From JAMXLO01 sp041487355 (lineage in GTDB: Bacteria > Pseudomonadota > Alphaproteobacteria > Acetobacterales > Acetobacteraceae): a DNA stretch of 21,452 nt. Shown in pieces: positions 1 to 6,770 of this stretch. Every line of letters begins with the position of its first letter. The first letter of the stretch is position 1. Made by a program: the position numbers and the translations under genes. The DNA lies in assembly GCA_041487355.1 (NCBI GenBank), contig JBGPND010000078.1, positions 1 to 21,452 of the forward strand, in the 5' to 3' direction. A model generated the notes under the pieces. The model saw nothing but the letters and a program-made list of their open reading frames with translations. It had not been told where the DNA came from and made no database searches.

Positions 1-738
1 CGCCGCACCAACGCAGAACCACGTCGTCCCAGCCACCAGGACTCCGCTGGCGGAACAGGCGCGCGCCGGGACACCAGGGGCTGGTCTCGCGCCGCAAACC
101 CCAGAGCCAGTGCGGATCGATCGGCAGCGCCACCCACACCGGATGCGCCATGGCCCCGGCGCAATGTGCCGCCATCGTGTCCACCGTCAGCAGCAGATCC
201 GTCGCTCCCAGCACCGCGGCGAATTCGTCGAGCGGTTGCGGCGTGGCCAGCGCATCGATCACACACGGCATGGCTTGCGGCGCCAGGCCGCGACCCGCGC
301 CGGATCCGGCACCAGATACGGCACTGATGCAGGAACCGTGTCGAGCGTCGTGGCGAACACGTGCGGCAGGCTCATCGGCGGCGTGAATGCATCGAATGCG
401 AGCGCCGACAGGTTCAGCTTGCCCGCCTCATGCTCGGGCGGATCGCCTTGACGCAGCGCACGGCTGCGATGGCGCGCGATCGATTCGCGCGTCGCCCAGG
501 GCGTCCAGTCGGGACTCTCCAGCCGCTCCTGGTAGAGCGGCCATCCGGATGCGAAGTCGTCGCGCAGCAGCAGGGCGATCGCGAGGTCGAAGCGGGCTCG
601 TCTCGACTCCAGCGTGAACCTGACCGCGTCGCGCCAGTGCGGCAGCGCTTCGTCGTGCCGGCCGAAGCCGAGCAAAGCGCGCGCCTCCGCGGCGATCCGC
701 CCGGCGGCGGCCGTCAGCCGGTCAGACGACGTCGCCAA
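1..738 (-). pseudogene. Decayed TPR/glycosyltransferase-like gene, 3' end off the window
   Basis: The N-terminal part (TTG start at 738) reads like the tetratricopeptide segment of TPR/GT9-type glycosyltransferases: helices around ARALLGFGRHDEALPHWRDA, then DDFASGWPLYQERLESPDW. The reading frame closes at 259. A second frame on the same strand, from about 257 down to 1, continues with typical C-terminal family sequence: DEFAAVLGATDLLLTVDT, then AHCAGAMAHPVW, SPWCPGARLFRQ and GGWDDVVLRW. Two family blocks appear to be missing. One is the first Rossmann block, expected between RALRQGDPP and PPMSLPHVFATTLDT. The other is the block with the usual GVVWAG-type stretch, expected after DPARVAAWR. Internal deletions plus a frameshift make this a remnant rather than a working enzyme. 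It overlaps the stop of the upstream TIGR03032 remnant, which suggests former translational coupling. The family call rests on recalled motifs, not a search. Confidence 0.7.
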
Positions 739-1662
739 GCAGTTCGGCGAGGCTGAGATCGCTGCCGCGCCGGATCAGCCGGTTGATCTGGCCATGCGCG
801 AAACCCACCACCATCGGCGTGCGCGGCCCTGGGATGCAGGCGATGTCGTACAGTTCGCGCACCACGCCGCCGAGCGCGACCCAGTGCACAACCGTCGCGC
901 GGTCCAGGTCGATGACCTGGATCATGCACTGGGGCTGCCGACCTTCCTGCTTCAGCCGCTCGTCCAGCGGGAGGCCGGAGAAGTCCCGGTGCTGACGCGG
1001 GAGCGACAATCCCACCAGCACATGGTTGCCGATGAAGGCGATGCCGCGCGCGAAACCAGGACAGAAGGCGATCGGGTTGAAGCGTCCGGACGCCGGCTCG
1101 ATCTCGCCCAGTTCGCCGGTTCCGGCATTGCAGATATACAGCCTGTCGTTATGCAGCCGCGGCGAATGCGGCATGGTCAGATCGGTGGCGACGATCTTGC
1201 CGCTGGCAATATCGACGACGCAGCCGCCGCCGGTGCGCTGCTCGCGCCACGCACCGGCGCGTCGGTCATTCCAGCGGCCGTGACAAAGCGCGGCCGGCCT
1301 TCCTGCATCGCGAGCCCGTTGAGATGGCAGCGATCCTCCGGCCGCAAGGCGGTGACGAAGCGCGGCTGCCAGACCGGACGGAAGCTGACCTGCTCGTCCA
1401 CCGTTGCGAGGCAGGAGAACAGCGTATTGACGAACACCGGCCGGCCGGATGGCAGCACGCCCACGTCATGGGCGAAGACACCGCCGGCGTACCGGGCAAT
1501 CTGCGGCGCATAGACGGCATCGTGGCCTTCGAGGTTCTGTCCCGGCGGGACGATGTTCTCGAAGCGCAGGATGCTGTTGAGGCCGGCGAGATAGAGGCTC
1601 TGCCCGGATGCCGCGACACCGAGGCAGCGTTCGAAGGTTCGCTCCGTGACGCTCAGCCGATC
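722..1662 (-). pseudogene. TIGR03032-family protein, 5'-truncated and frameshifted
   Basis: Two frames on the minus strand together encode a recognisable TIGR03032/DUF4915-type protein of unknown function. The upstream frame runs from about 1656 to about 1255: LSVTERTFERCLG, FVNTLFSCLATVDE, then APEDRCHLNGLA-like RPEDRCHLNGLA and FVTAAGMTD. The downstream frame runs from about 1253 to 722: GAWREQRTGGGCVVDIASG, MPHSPRLHNDRLY, CNAGTGELGEIE, FSGLPLDERL, VVHWVALGGVVRELYDIA, ending GDVV. The switch falls just after the MTD residues near 1255 and is what one lost base would give. The first ~40 residues expected before LSVTER are replaced by unrelated sequence, with a stop near 1737 and no good start codon. 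A REP-like pair lies directly upstream of the truncation. In Acetobacteraceae such genes often sit beside TPR/glycosyltransferase genes, as here (from memory). Confidence 0.75.
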
Positions 1663-1715
1663 GGGCGCCGGAGCGCGAGCGGACGCGGCGTAGCGCCGCC
1701 GCGGCTCTGGCCGAA

Positions 1716-1798
1716 ATGATGGGTTTTGCTCTGCTCAACCCATCCTACGCCGCTACGCCGCAGCCTGTAGAATGGGTTGAGCGCAGCGATAACCATCA
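1716..1798. repeat. Head-to-head pair of REP-like (GTAG-type) palindromes
   Basis: Two copies of the same element face each other. Read on the minus strand, 1748-1716 begins GTAGGATGGGTTGAGC and ends AAAACCCATCAT. Read on the plus strand, 1767-1798 begins GTAGAATGGGTTGAGC and ends AACCATCA. Each copy can fold on itself (ATGGGTT against AACCCAT in copy one). The two copies also pair with each other: GCTCAACCCAT at 1734-1744 against ATGGGTTGAGC at 1772-1782, extending to about 16 bp with one mismatch. The GTAGG-ATGGGTTGAGCGCAGCGAAACCCAT consensus is a widespread proteobacterial intergenic repeat that I recognise as REP-like. A paired inverted arrangement is typical of REPIN/BIME units. It lies between lpxB and the truncated TIGR03032 gene. 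The rest of this gap, to 1936, contains only a weak -10-like TATAGA at 1843-1848. Confidence 0.75.
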
Positions 1799-1936
1799 CA
1801 ACCGGCAAGACTTGCTCGCGTTTCCGGTCACGCTGAATTCGCTATAGACCACCGCAGCAAAATTCGCTTCGGTTGCGCGTCCTGGTCGGCACGCCTATCC
1901 AGCCTCGGTGTCGCGCGTCCTGGCCAGGTTTGTCGC

Positions 1937-3088
1937 ATGTCCCTGATCTACCTGATCGCCGGCGAGGCGAGCGGCGACGTGCTGGGTGCTCGGCTGATCG
2001 CTGCGCTGCGTGCACAGCGGCCGGAGCTGGCTTTTGCCGGCATCGGCGGCGAGGCGATGGCGGCGCAAGGGCTCGCCAGCCTATTCCCGATGCAGGAGCT
2101 CGCGCTGTTGGGCCTGCTGGAGGTGCTGCCGCGGCTCAGCCACCTGCGGCGCAGGCTGCAACAGACGGTGGCTGACATCACCGCACGGCGGCCCGACGTG
2201 GTGGTGACGATCGACAGCCCGGGCTTCACCCTGCGCGTTCTGAAGGCAATCCGTCCGCTTGGCGTGAAACGCGTCCACTATGTGGCACCGCAGGTCTGGG
2301 CATGGCGCGAAAGCCGGGTGCGGCACTACCCTGGCCTGTGGGACCAGTTGCTCTGCCTGTTGCCGTTCGAGCCGGCATTCTTCGCCCGCCATGGCCTGCC
2401 CGCGACGTTCGTCGGCCATCCTGTGCTGGAGAGCGGCGCCGATCGCGGCGACGCAATGCGGTTCCGCGCAACACATGGTATCGACGCTGCAGCGCGTGTG
2501 GTGACGCTGATGCCAGGCAGCCGACGCACCGAGGTGGCGCGGCTGCTGCCGATCCTCGGTGCCACATTGCAGCGCTTGCCGGACGTGGTGCCGGTGGTGC
2601 CGGTGGCCGCTCCGGTGGCGGCGGCGGTGCAGCAGGCAACGCAAAGCTGGACTCCACAGCCCGTGCTGGTGACCGAACCACAGGACAAGTACGACGCATT
2701 TGCTGCCTCGGCCGCCGCGTTGACCAAGTCGGGCACATCGACACTGGAACTGGCGATGGCCGGCGTGCCGATGATCGTGACCTATCGGGTCAATCCGCTC
2801 AGCGCGGCCATCGCGCGGCGGCTTGTCACCGTGCGGTACGCCTCGCTGATCAACCTGCTGGCGGAACGCGAAGTGGTGCCGGAACTGATCCAGGAGGCAT
2901 GCACGCCGGATCGTCTGGCGGCGGCGATGCGGACCCTGCTGAACGATCCCGCGGCGGCGGCGGCACAGCTTGCCGCCTGCCGCGAGGCGCTGGCATTGCT
3001 GCGCCCGCCGGCGGGGTTGCGCCCGCCGACGGGGTTGCCGTCAGACGCCGCCGCCGCCGCTGTTCTCGACCTGCTGGATCAGCCCTGA
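1937..3088 (+). CDS. lpxB: Lipid-A-disaccharide synthase LpxB
   Basis: LpxB (family GT19) condenses UDP-2,3-diacylglucosamine with lipid X to give lipid A disaccharide phosphate at the inner membrane. The 383-residue length is normal. Family motifs appear in order: GEASGD at 9-14, IDSPGF at 92-97, YVAPQVWAW at 115-123, CLLPFEP at 140-146, GHPVLE at 160-165, LMPGSRRTEV at 191-200, SGTSTLELA at 265-273 and VTYRVNPL at 281-288. The start is set by the conserved N-terminus (LIYLIAGEASGD); the ribosome-binding site is weak. Commonly lpxB follows lpxD-fabZ-lpxA-lpxI; here those are absent and it stands alone on its strand, ending inside the convergent oxidoreductase gene (48-nt overlap). The last ~30 residues include an RPPAGLRPPTGLP duplication. 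Confidence 0.97.
   Translation: MSLIYLIAGEASGDVLGARLIAALRAQRPELAFAGIGGEAMAAQGLASLFPMQELALLGLLEVLPRLSHLRRRLQQTVADITARRPDVVVTIDSPGFTLRVLKAIRPLGVKRVHYVAPQVWAWRESRVRHYPGLWDQLLCLLPFEPAFFARHGLPATFVGHPVLESGADRGDAMRFRATHGIDAAARVVTLMPGSRRTEVARLLPILGATLQRLPDVVPVVPVAAPVAAAVQQATQSWTPQPVLVTEPQDKYDAFAASAAALTKSGTSTLELAMAGVPMIVTYRVNPLSAAIARRLVTVRYASLINLLAEREVVPELIQEACTPDRLAAAMRTLLNDPAAAAAQLAACREALALLRPPAGLRPPTGLPSDAAAAAVLDLLDQP
3001..3036 (+). repeat. 18-bp tandem duplication in lpxB 3' end
   Basis: Two adjacent 18-bp units (3001-3018 and 3019-3036), each reading GCGCCCGCCG-CGGGGTT with one differing base (G versus A). They encode consecutive RPPAGL and RPPTGL hexapeptides near the LpxB C-terminus, outside the catalytic motifs. 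This looks like a recent in-frame duplication. Confidence 0.8.
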
Positions 3089-4171
3089 CGCCACCATCCG
3101 CGCGCGCGACGCCGCCATGCTGTCGGTGACCGCAAGCGCCGCCGTCAGCGCACGCCTGCCGGCCGCGGCGTCCACCAGCACCGGCGCGCCATCCAGTACC
3201 GCGGCGACGAAGGCGGCATGCTCCGCGGCGAGCGCGTCGTGGTCCTGCCAGGACACCTCCTCCATGCCGAAGCCGGCCACGCCGGGCACGGGCTTGCCGC
3301 GGTTGCGGGCAATCACGGTGAGGCGGCGATTGGCGAAATCCACCGCAAGATAGCCGTCCTGCGCGAACACCCGCATCCGCCGCTCGGTGCGGGCGGCGAT
3401 GCGGGAGGCGGTTATCGTCGCCACCGCGCCGTTCTGGAAACGGATGCGCGCGTTGGCGATGTCAGCATGCTCGCTCGCCACCGCCGCGCCGACCGCGTCC
3501 ACGCTCTCGATCGGACTCGCCACCAGCGACAGGATCATGTCGAGGTCGTGGATCATCAGATCGAGGATCACCGACACGTCGGTCCCGCGCAGCTTGAACG
3601 GAGCGATCCGGGTGGCCTCGATGTAGAGCGGCGCGCCGAGCCTTCCCTCCAGCGCGCCGAACGCGGCGGAAAACCGCTCCTGGTGGCCGACCTGCAGGAC
3701 GAGTTGCCGTTCGGCGGCCAGCGCGGCGAGTTCATCCGCCTGGGCCAGGGTGGCGGCGATCGGCTTCTCCACCAGCACGTGCTTGCCGGCGCGCAGTGCC
3801 GCGGCGGCGAGCGCGTGGTGCGCTTCGGCCGGGGTGGCGACGATCAGCGCGTCACAGTTGGCGAGCAAGGCAGCGAAATCCATGTCGGGAGCGCCGGCCT
3901 CCCAGCCGACCGTCCTGGCGCGCTCGGTGTCGACATCATGCACACCGACCAGCCTGGCGCGGTCCGAGGCAGCGACCTTCAGCGCGTGATAGCGGCCGAA
4001 ATGGCCGGCACCGGCGATGCCGATGCGGATGGGTGCCGAAATGGCCAGGGCCTGCTTCCTCGAACGATCCGTACCTTGGATGGATGTGTCCGTTCCAGTG
4101 AAAAGAGGCAAGGACTGAAACGGCGTTGCAACGCCGCCGACGCGACGATGGCTCGTGACCATGGTCGGCAC
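3041..4171 (-). CDS. Gfo/Idh/MocA-family NAD(P)-dependent oxidoreductase
   Basis: Two-domain sugar-type dehydrogenase. In the longest frame (376 aa) the Rossmann fold begins at residue 49 with RIGIAGAGHFGRYH (nucleotide-binding glycines 54, 56, 59). It continues with ALIVATPAEAHHALAAAALR and the family signature EKP at 135-137, a likely catalytic Lys, then a C-terminal domain with DLMIHDLDM (His208). Residues 1-45 resemble nothing in the family and overlap the divergent gene. The GTG (4171) and ATG (4162) starts lack ribosome-binding sites. A strong GAGGAAG lies six bases before an in-frame CTG at 4048, giving a 335-aa protein that starts right at the fold, so I suspect 4048 is the real start. 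Gfo/Idh genes beside lpxB/lpxI are common in alphaproteobacteria; one described role is GnnA, which oxidises the 3-position of UDP-GlcNAc for aminosugar lipid A. No gnnB-like transaminase is visible, so the substrate is open. Confidence 0.85.
   Translation of the reverse strand: MPTMVTSHRRVGGVATPFQSLPLFTGTDTSIQGTDRSRKQALAISAPIRIGIAGAGHFGRYHALKVAASDRARLVGVHDVDTERARTVGWEAGAPDMDFAALLANCDALIVATPAEAHHALAAAALRAGKHVLVEKPIAATLAQADELAALAAERQLVLQVGHQERFSAAFGALEGRLGAPLYIEATRIAPFKLRGTDVSVILDLMIHDLDMILSLVASPIESVDAVGAAVASEHADIANARIRFQNGAVATITASRIAARTERRMRVFAQDGYLAVDFANRRLTVIARNRGKPVPGVAGFGMEEVSWQDHDALAAEHAAFVAAVLDGAPVLVDAAAGRRALTAALAVTDSMAASRARMVASGLIQQVENSGGGGV
4046..4060 (-). promoter_or_regulatory. Ribosome-binding site and possible CTG start of the Gfo/Idh gene
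   Basis: On the minus strand GAGGAAG (around 4061-4055) is followed after six bases by CTG (4048-4046), in frame with the oxidoreductase and four codons before the conserved APIRIGIAGAG. No canonical start codon in this frame has comparable Shine-Dalgarno support. An ATT two codons further on is an alternative. Confidence 0.45.
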
Positions 4172-4682
4172 GCTGGCATTGGCGCAACGGTTGTTCGGGG
4201 GGCTGCGCGGCGGCGGGTGGCTAATCCGCCGCCGCGTTTGCGCCTATGCGGGGCTGCTGATCTCCCTCGAAGTTGCCGGGCTGATCTTCTGCATCGCCGG
4301 GACGCACGGGTTGGTCGTGGCTCTGAGGGAGCCGGTCAGCACCGACTTCGTGAGCTTCTACGCGGCCGGGCGGCTGGCCGATGCCGGTACTCCGGCACTG
4401 GTATACGACCACGCAGCGCACCACGCCGCCGAGCAGGCGGCGACGGAGCCGGGCATTCCTTACAACTTCTTCTTTTATCCGCCTGTTTTCATTCTCTTAT
4501 GCTCAGTCCTCTCCCGGTTGCCCTACCTCGTGGCCTTTGTGGTGTTCCAGGCGGCGACGCTGTTGCCGTGCCTGTTGCGGCGCGTGGCATCCTGCGGGAG
4601 ACGGGATAGGCGACCATGCTGCCGCTGCTGGCCTTTCCCGCCGTATTCTTCACGATCGGAACCGGCCAGAACGCCTTCCTGA
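4155..4682 (+). pseudogene. GT87/DUF2029-type membrane glycosyltransferase, N-terminal part before a frameshift
   Basis: The first ~150 residues look like the start of a polyprenol-phosphate-dependent mannosyltransferase-type protein (GT87/DUF2029). A membrane segment lies at about 31-53 (AYAGLLISLEVAGLIFCIAG), followed by the luminal loop STDFVSFYAAGRLADAGTPA, LVYD, and PYNFFFYPPVFILL leading into further hydrophobic segments. After CLLRRVAS the frame turns into Arg/Cys-rich nonsense (GRRDRRPCCRCWPF) and ends at 4682. The natural continuation, MLPLLAFPAVFFTIGTGQNA, is in the -1 frame from 4616. GTG 4155 or ATG 4161 could be the start; both lie close to the divergent Gfo/Idh gene. Either one base was lost or gained near 4600-4616, or the protein is now made as two pieces. 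Confidence 0.75.
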
Positions 4683-5416
4683 CGGCGGCGCTGTTCGCGG
4701 CGGCGATACTCCTGGTCGACCGCCGGCCTCTGGTCGCCGGACTGCTGTTCGGGGCGCTCTGCTACAAGCCGCATTTCGGCCTGCTGGTGCCGGTCGCGCT
4801 CGCGGCGGGCGGGCGGTGGAGAAGCTTCGCGGCCGCCGCAGCGTCGGTGGCGGCGCTGGTCGGACTGTCGGTGCTGGCATTCGGGTGGGACACATGGCGC
4901 GCCTTCCTCGACGCGGTGCCGGGGTCGCACGCGGTCTACGAAATGCGCATCACCCGGGCGGGAATGGCGAGTCCGTTCGGGACGGTGCTGGTGCTCGGCG
5001 GATCTCCCGTGCTGGCTTACGAGGTGCAGGCCGTCGCCACGCTGACAATGGCGGTGGCGGTGGGATGGGTCTGGCGGCGGGGCATGAGCCTGCCGATCCG
5101 CGCCGCAATCCTGGCCGCGGCGACGCCGTTGGCTGTGCCGGTCGTGCTGTTCTACGACCTCATGCTGACTGGCATCGCGCTCGCGTGGCTGGTGCGCGCT
5201 GTCGGGGAGAATGGTTTTCCGGCCTGGGGGAAGACCGCGATGGCGATCCTGTTCGCCGCGACGCTGCTGTCCGGCAACTTCGACCCGGGCTCGCACCTGC
5301 TGATGGCGCCGCTGATCGCTGCGGGAGGGTTCGTCCTGGCCGTGGCCGCTGCGGCCCGGGAGGCAGCCGGCGGAGCGATATCGTGCTACGCCGCCAGTCC
5401 GCGCATGATCGCATAG
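4616..5416 (+). CDS. GT87/DUF2029-type membrane glycosyltransferase, C-terminal part
   Basis: 266-residue open frame with about seven hydrophobic segments. It carries the second half of the family pattern: TIGTGQNAFLTAALF, VDRRPLVAGLLFGALCYKPHFGLL-type sequence (residues about 35-60), GGRWRSFAAAAAS, FGWDTWRAFL and VPVVLFYDLMLTGIALAWL. It begins exactly where the upstream frame loses family similarity. Its ATG is preceded by an in-frame TAG at 4607 and by AGG at a short distance, so re-initiation is possible. A plain indel in one ~410-residue gene is the simpler reading. The 3' end overlaps the convergent D-tartrate dehydratase by 31 nt. Acceptor and donor are unknown; a lipid-linked sugar donor is a family-level inference. 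Confidence 0.75.
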   Translation: MLPLLAFPAVFFTIGTGQNAFLTAALFAAAILLVDRRPLVAGLLFGALCYKPHFGLLVPVALAAGGRWRSFAAAAASVAALVGLSVLAFGWDTWRAFLDAVPGSHAVYEMRITRAGMASPFGTVLVLGGSPVLAYEVQAVATLTMAVAVGWVWRRGMSLPIRAAILAAATPLAVPVVLFYDLMLTGIALAWLVRAVGENGFPAWGKTAMAILFAATLLSGNFDPGSHLLMAPLIAAGGFVLAVAAAAREAAGGAISCYAASPRMIA

Positions 5417-6555
5417 AGATCGGACTTCGCCTCGAAGCCGATCCCGGGCAGCTCCGGCAGCGTCACCAAGCCGTTCTCCACACGCGTGCCGTCGGGGAAG
5501 CCGCCATACGGCTGGAACACGTCCGGATAGCTCTCGTTGCCGCCAAGCCCAAGACCAGCCGCGATGGCGAGCGACATCTGATGCCCGCCATGCGGAATGC
5601 AGCGTTGCCACGACCAGCCAGCGTCCTTCAGCATCGCGAGGGTCCGTTGGTATTCGCACAGGCCATAGGACAGCGCGCAGTCGAATTGCAGCCAGTCGCG
5701 GTCGGGGCGCATGCCGCCATGGCGGATCAGGTTGCGCGCGTCCTGATGGCTGAACAGGTTCTCCCCGGTCGCCATCGGCCCCGGATAGAATTCCGCCAGA
5801 GCCGCCTGCAACTGGTAGTCCAGCGGATCGCCCGCCTCCTCGTACCAGAACAGGTTGTACGGGCGCAGCATCTTCGCGTAATCGATGGCGGTGGCGAGAT
5901 CGAAGCGGCCATTCGCATCCACGGCCAGTTGCGCGTCGCTGCCGATCTCCTGCAGCACCGCTTCGATCCGCCTTCGATCCTCGTCGAGCGTCTCGCCGCC
6001 GATCTTCATCTTCACCACGGTGTAGCCGCGGTCGAGATAGCTGCGCATCTCCGCGCACAGCGCCCGCGTGTCCTTCCCCGGGTAGTAATAGCCGCCGGCC
6101 GCGTAGACGAACACGCGCGGATCGGCCGCGATGCCATGCCGTTCCGCCAGCAGACGGAACAGCGGCTTGCCGGCGATTTTCGCCACCGCGTCCCACACCG
6201 CCATATCGATCGTGCCGACCGCCACCGAGCGATCGCCATGCCCGCCCGGCTTCTCGTTCGTCATCATGCAGGCCCAGATGCGATCCGGATCGAGATTTTC
6301 GTCCGTTGCGTCCAGCAGCGATCGCGGATCGGTCTCCAGGATGCGCGGGGCGAAGCGCTCGCGGATCAGCCCGCCCTGGCCGTAGCGGCCATTGGAATTA
6401 AACCCGTAGCCCACCACGCGGCGCCCGTCGCGCTCGACATTGGTCACCACGGCGACGAGGCTCGACGTCATCCTGGAGAAATCGATATAGGCGTTGCGGA
6501 TCGGCGAGCTGATCGGCTGCGTGATCTCGCGCACGTCGGTGATGCGTACTGGCAT
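5386..6555 (-). CDS. tarD: D(-)-tartrate dehydratase, enolase superfamily
   Basis: Catalyses Mg2+-dependent dehydration of D-tartrate to oxaloacetate in the cytosol. With the ATG at 6555 the protein is 389 residues, the length I recall for the characterised Bradyrhizobium enzyme, and its residue numbering matches. KMK gives Lys182 and Lys184. Metal ligands are Asp213 (AVDANGRF), Glu239 (YEE) and Glu265 (ATGEN). His322 is in CIPHGGHQMS. Whole stretches such as GYGFNSNGRYGQGGLIRERF and LFSHQDARNL, ending GGNESYPDVFQPYGGFPDG, are characteristic of this isofunctional group rather than of the broad mandelate-racemase family. A 24-residue upstream extension of the frame looks non-coding. It stands alone with no regulator or transporter beside it. 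A large palindromic repeat lies 87 nt upstream of its start. Its 3' end overlaps the convergent membrane gene. Confidence 0.93.
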   Translation of the reverse strand: MPVRITDVREITQPISSPIRNAYIDFSRMTSSLVAVVTNVERDGRRVVGYGFNSNGRYGQGGLIRERFAPRILETDPRSLLDATDENLDPDRIWACMMTNEKPGGHGDRSVAVGTIDMAVWDAVAKIAGKPLFRLLAERHGIAADPRVFVYAAGGYYYPGKDTRALCAEMRSYLDRGYTVVKMKIGGETLDEDRRRIEAVLQEIGSDAQLAVDANGRFDLATAIDYAKMLRPYNLFWYEEAGDPLDYQLQAALAEFYPGPMATGENLFSHQDARNLIRHGGMRPDRDWLQFDCALSYGLCEYQRTLAMLKDAGWSWQRCIPHGGHQMSLAIAAGLGLGGNESYPDVFQPYGGFPDGTRVENGLVTLPELPGIGFEAKSDLYAIMRGLAA

Positions 6556-6641
6556 GGCGCCGCACTCTCTGTTCCGGGCGAAGGCCACCGGTTTCAGCGC
6601 ATTCGCCGGGGACGCGCAACGGGGCATGTTGCTTCAGTAAA

Positions 6642-6770
6642 CCTCGCCCACGAAATGGGAGAGGTCGGCGCGGAGCGCCGGGAGAGGGTGTATCCAGTGA
6701 CATCGTCACGCTGGCTGCACCCTCTCCCGACACGCTACGCGTGTCGACCTCTCCCACTTCGTGGGCGAGG
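6642..6770. repeat. ~130-bp nested palindromic repeat
   Basis: Two arms of about 50 bp (6642-6690 and 6718-6770) are imperfect inverted copies. Both, read inward, run CCTCGCCCACGAA-TGGGAGAGGTCG, then a small hairpin, then GGGAGAGGGTG. Each arm carries its own hairpin: GGCGC-GGA-GCGCC in the left and CGACACGC-TAC-GCGTGTCG in the right. The centre can form a third (GTGAC-ATC-GTCAC). The left and right inner hairpins differ in sequence but occupy the same place, so structure rather than sequence seems conserved. This is the style of dispersed intergenic repeats in high-GC alphaproteobacteria. It has no T-run, so it is not a standard terminator. The right arm provides the stop codon and last ~13 codons of the glycosyltransferase gene. 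Confidence 0.85.

Noticed and set aside
4590..4620. Programmed ribosomal frameshifting in the GT87 gene
   Set aside because: No slippery heptamer or A/T run is present at the junction; an indel explains the data more simply.
4523..6196. A 557-codon minus-strand open frame
   Set aside because: Out of frame with the well-supported dehydratase on the same strand and antisense to the GT87 gene; no recognisable domain.
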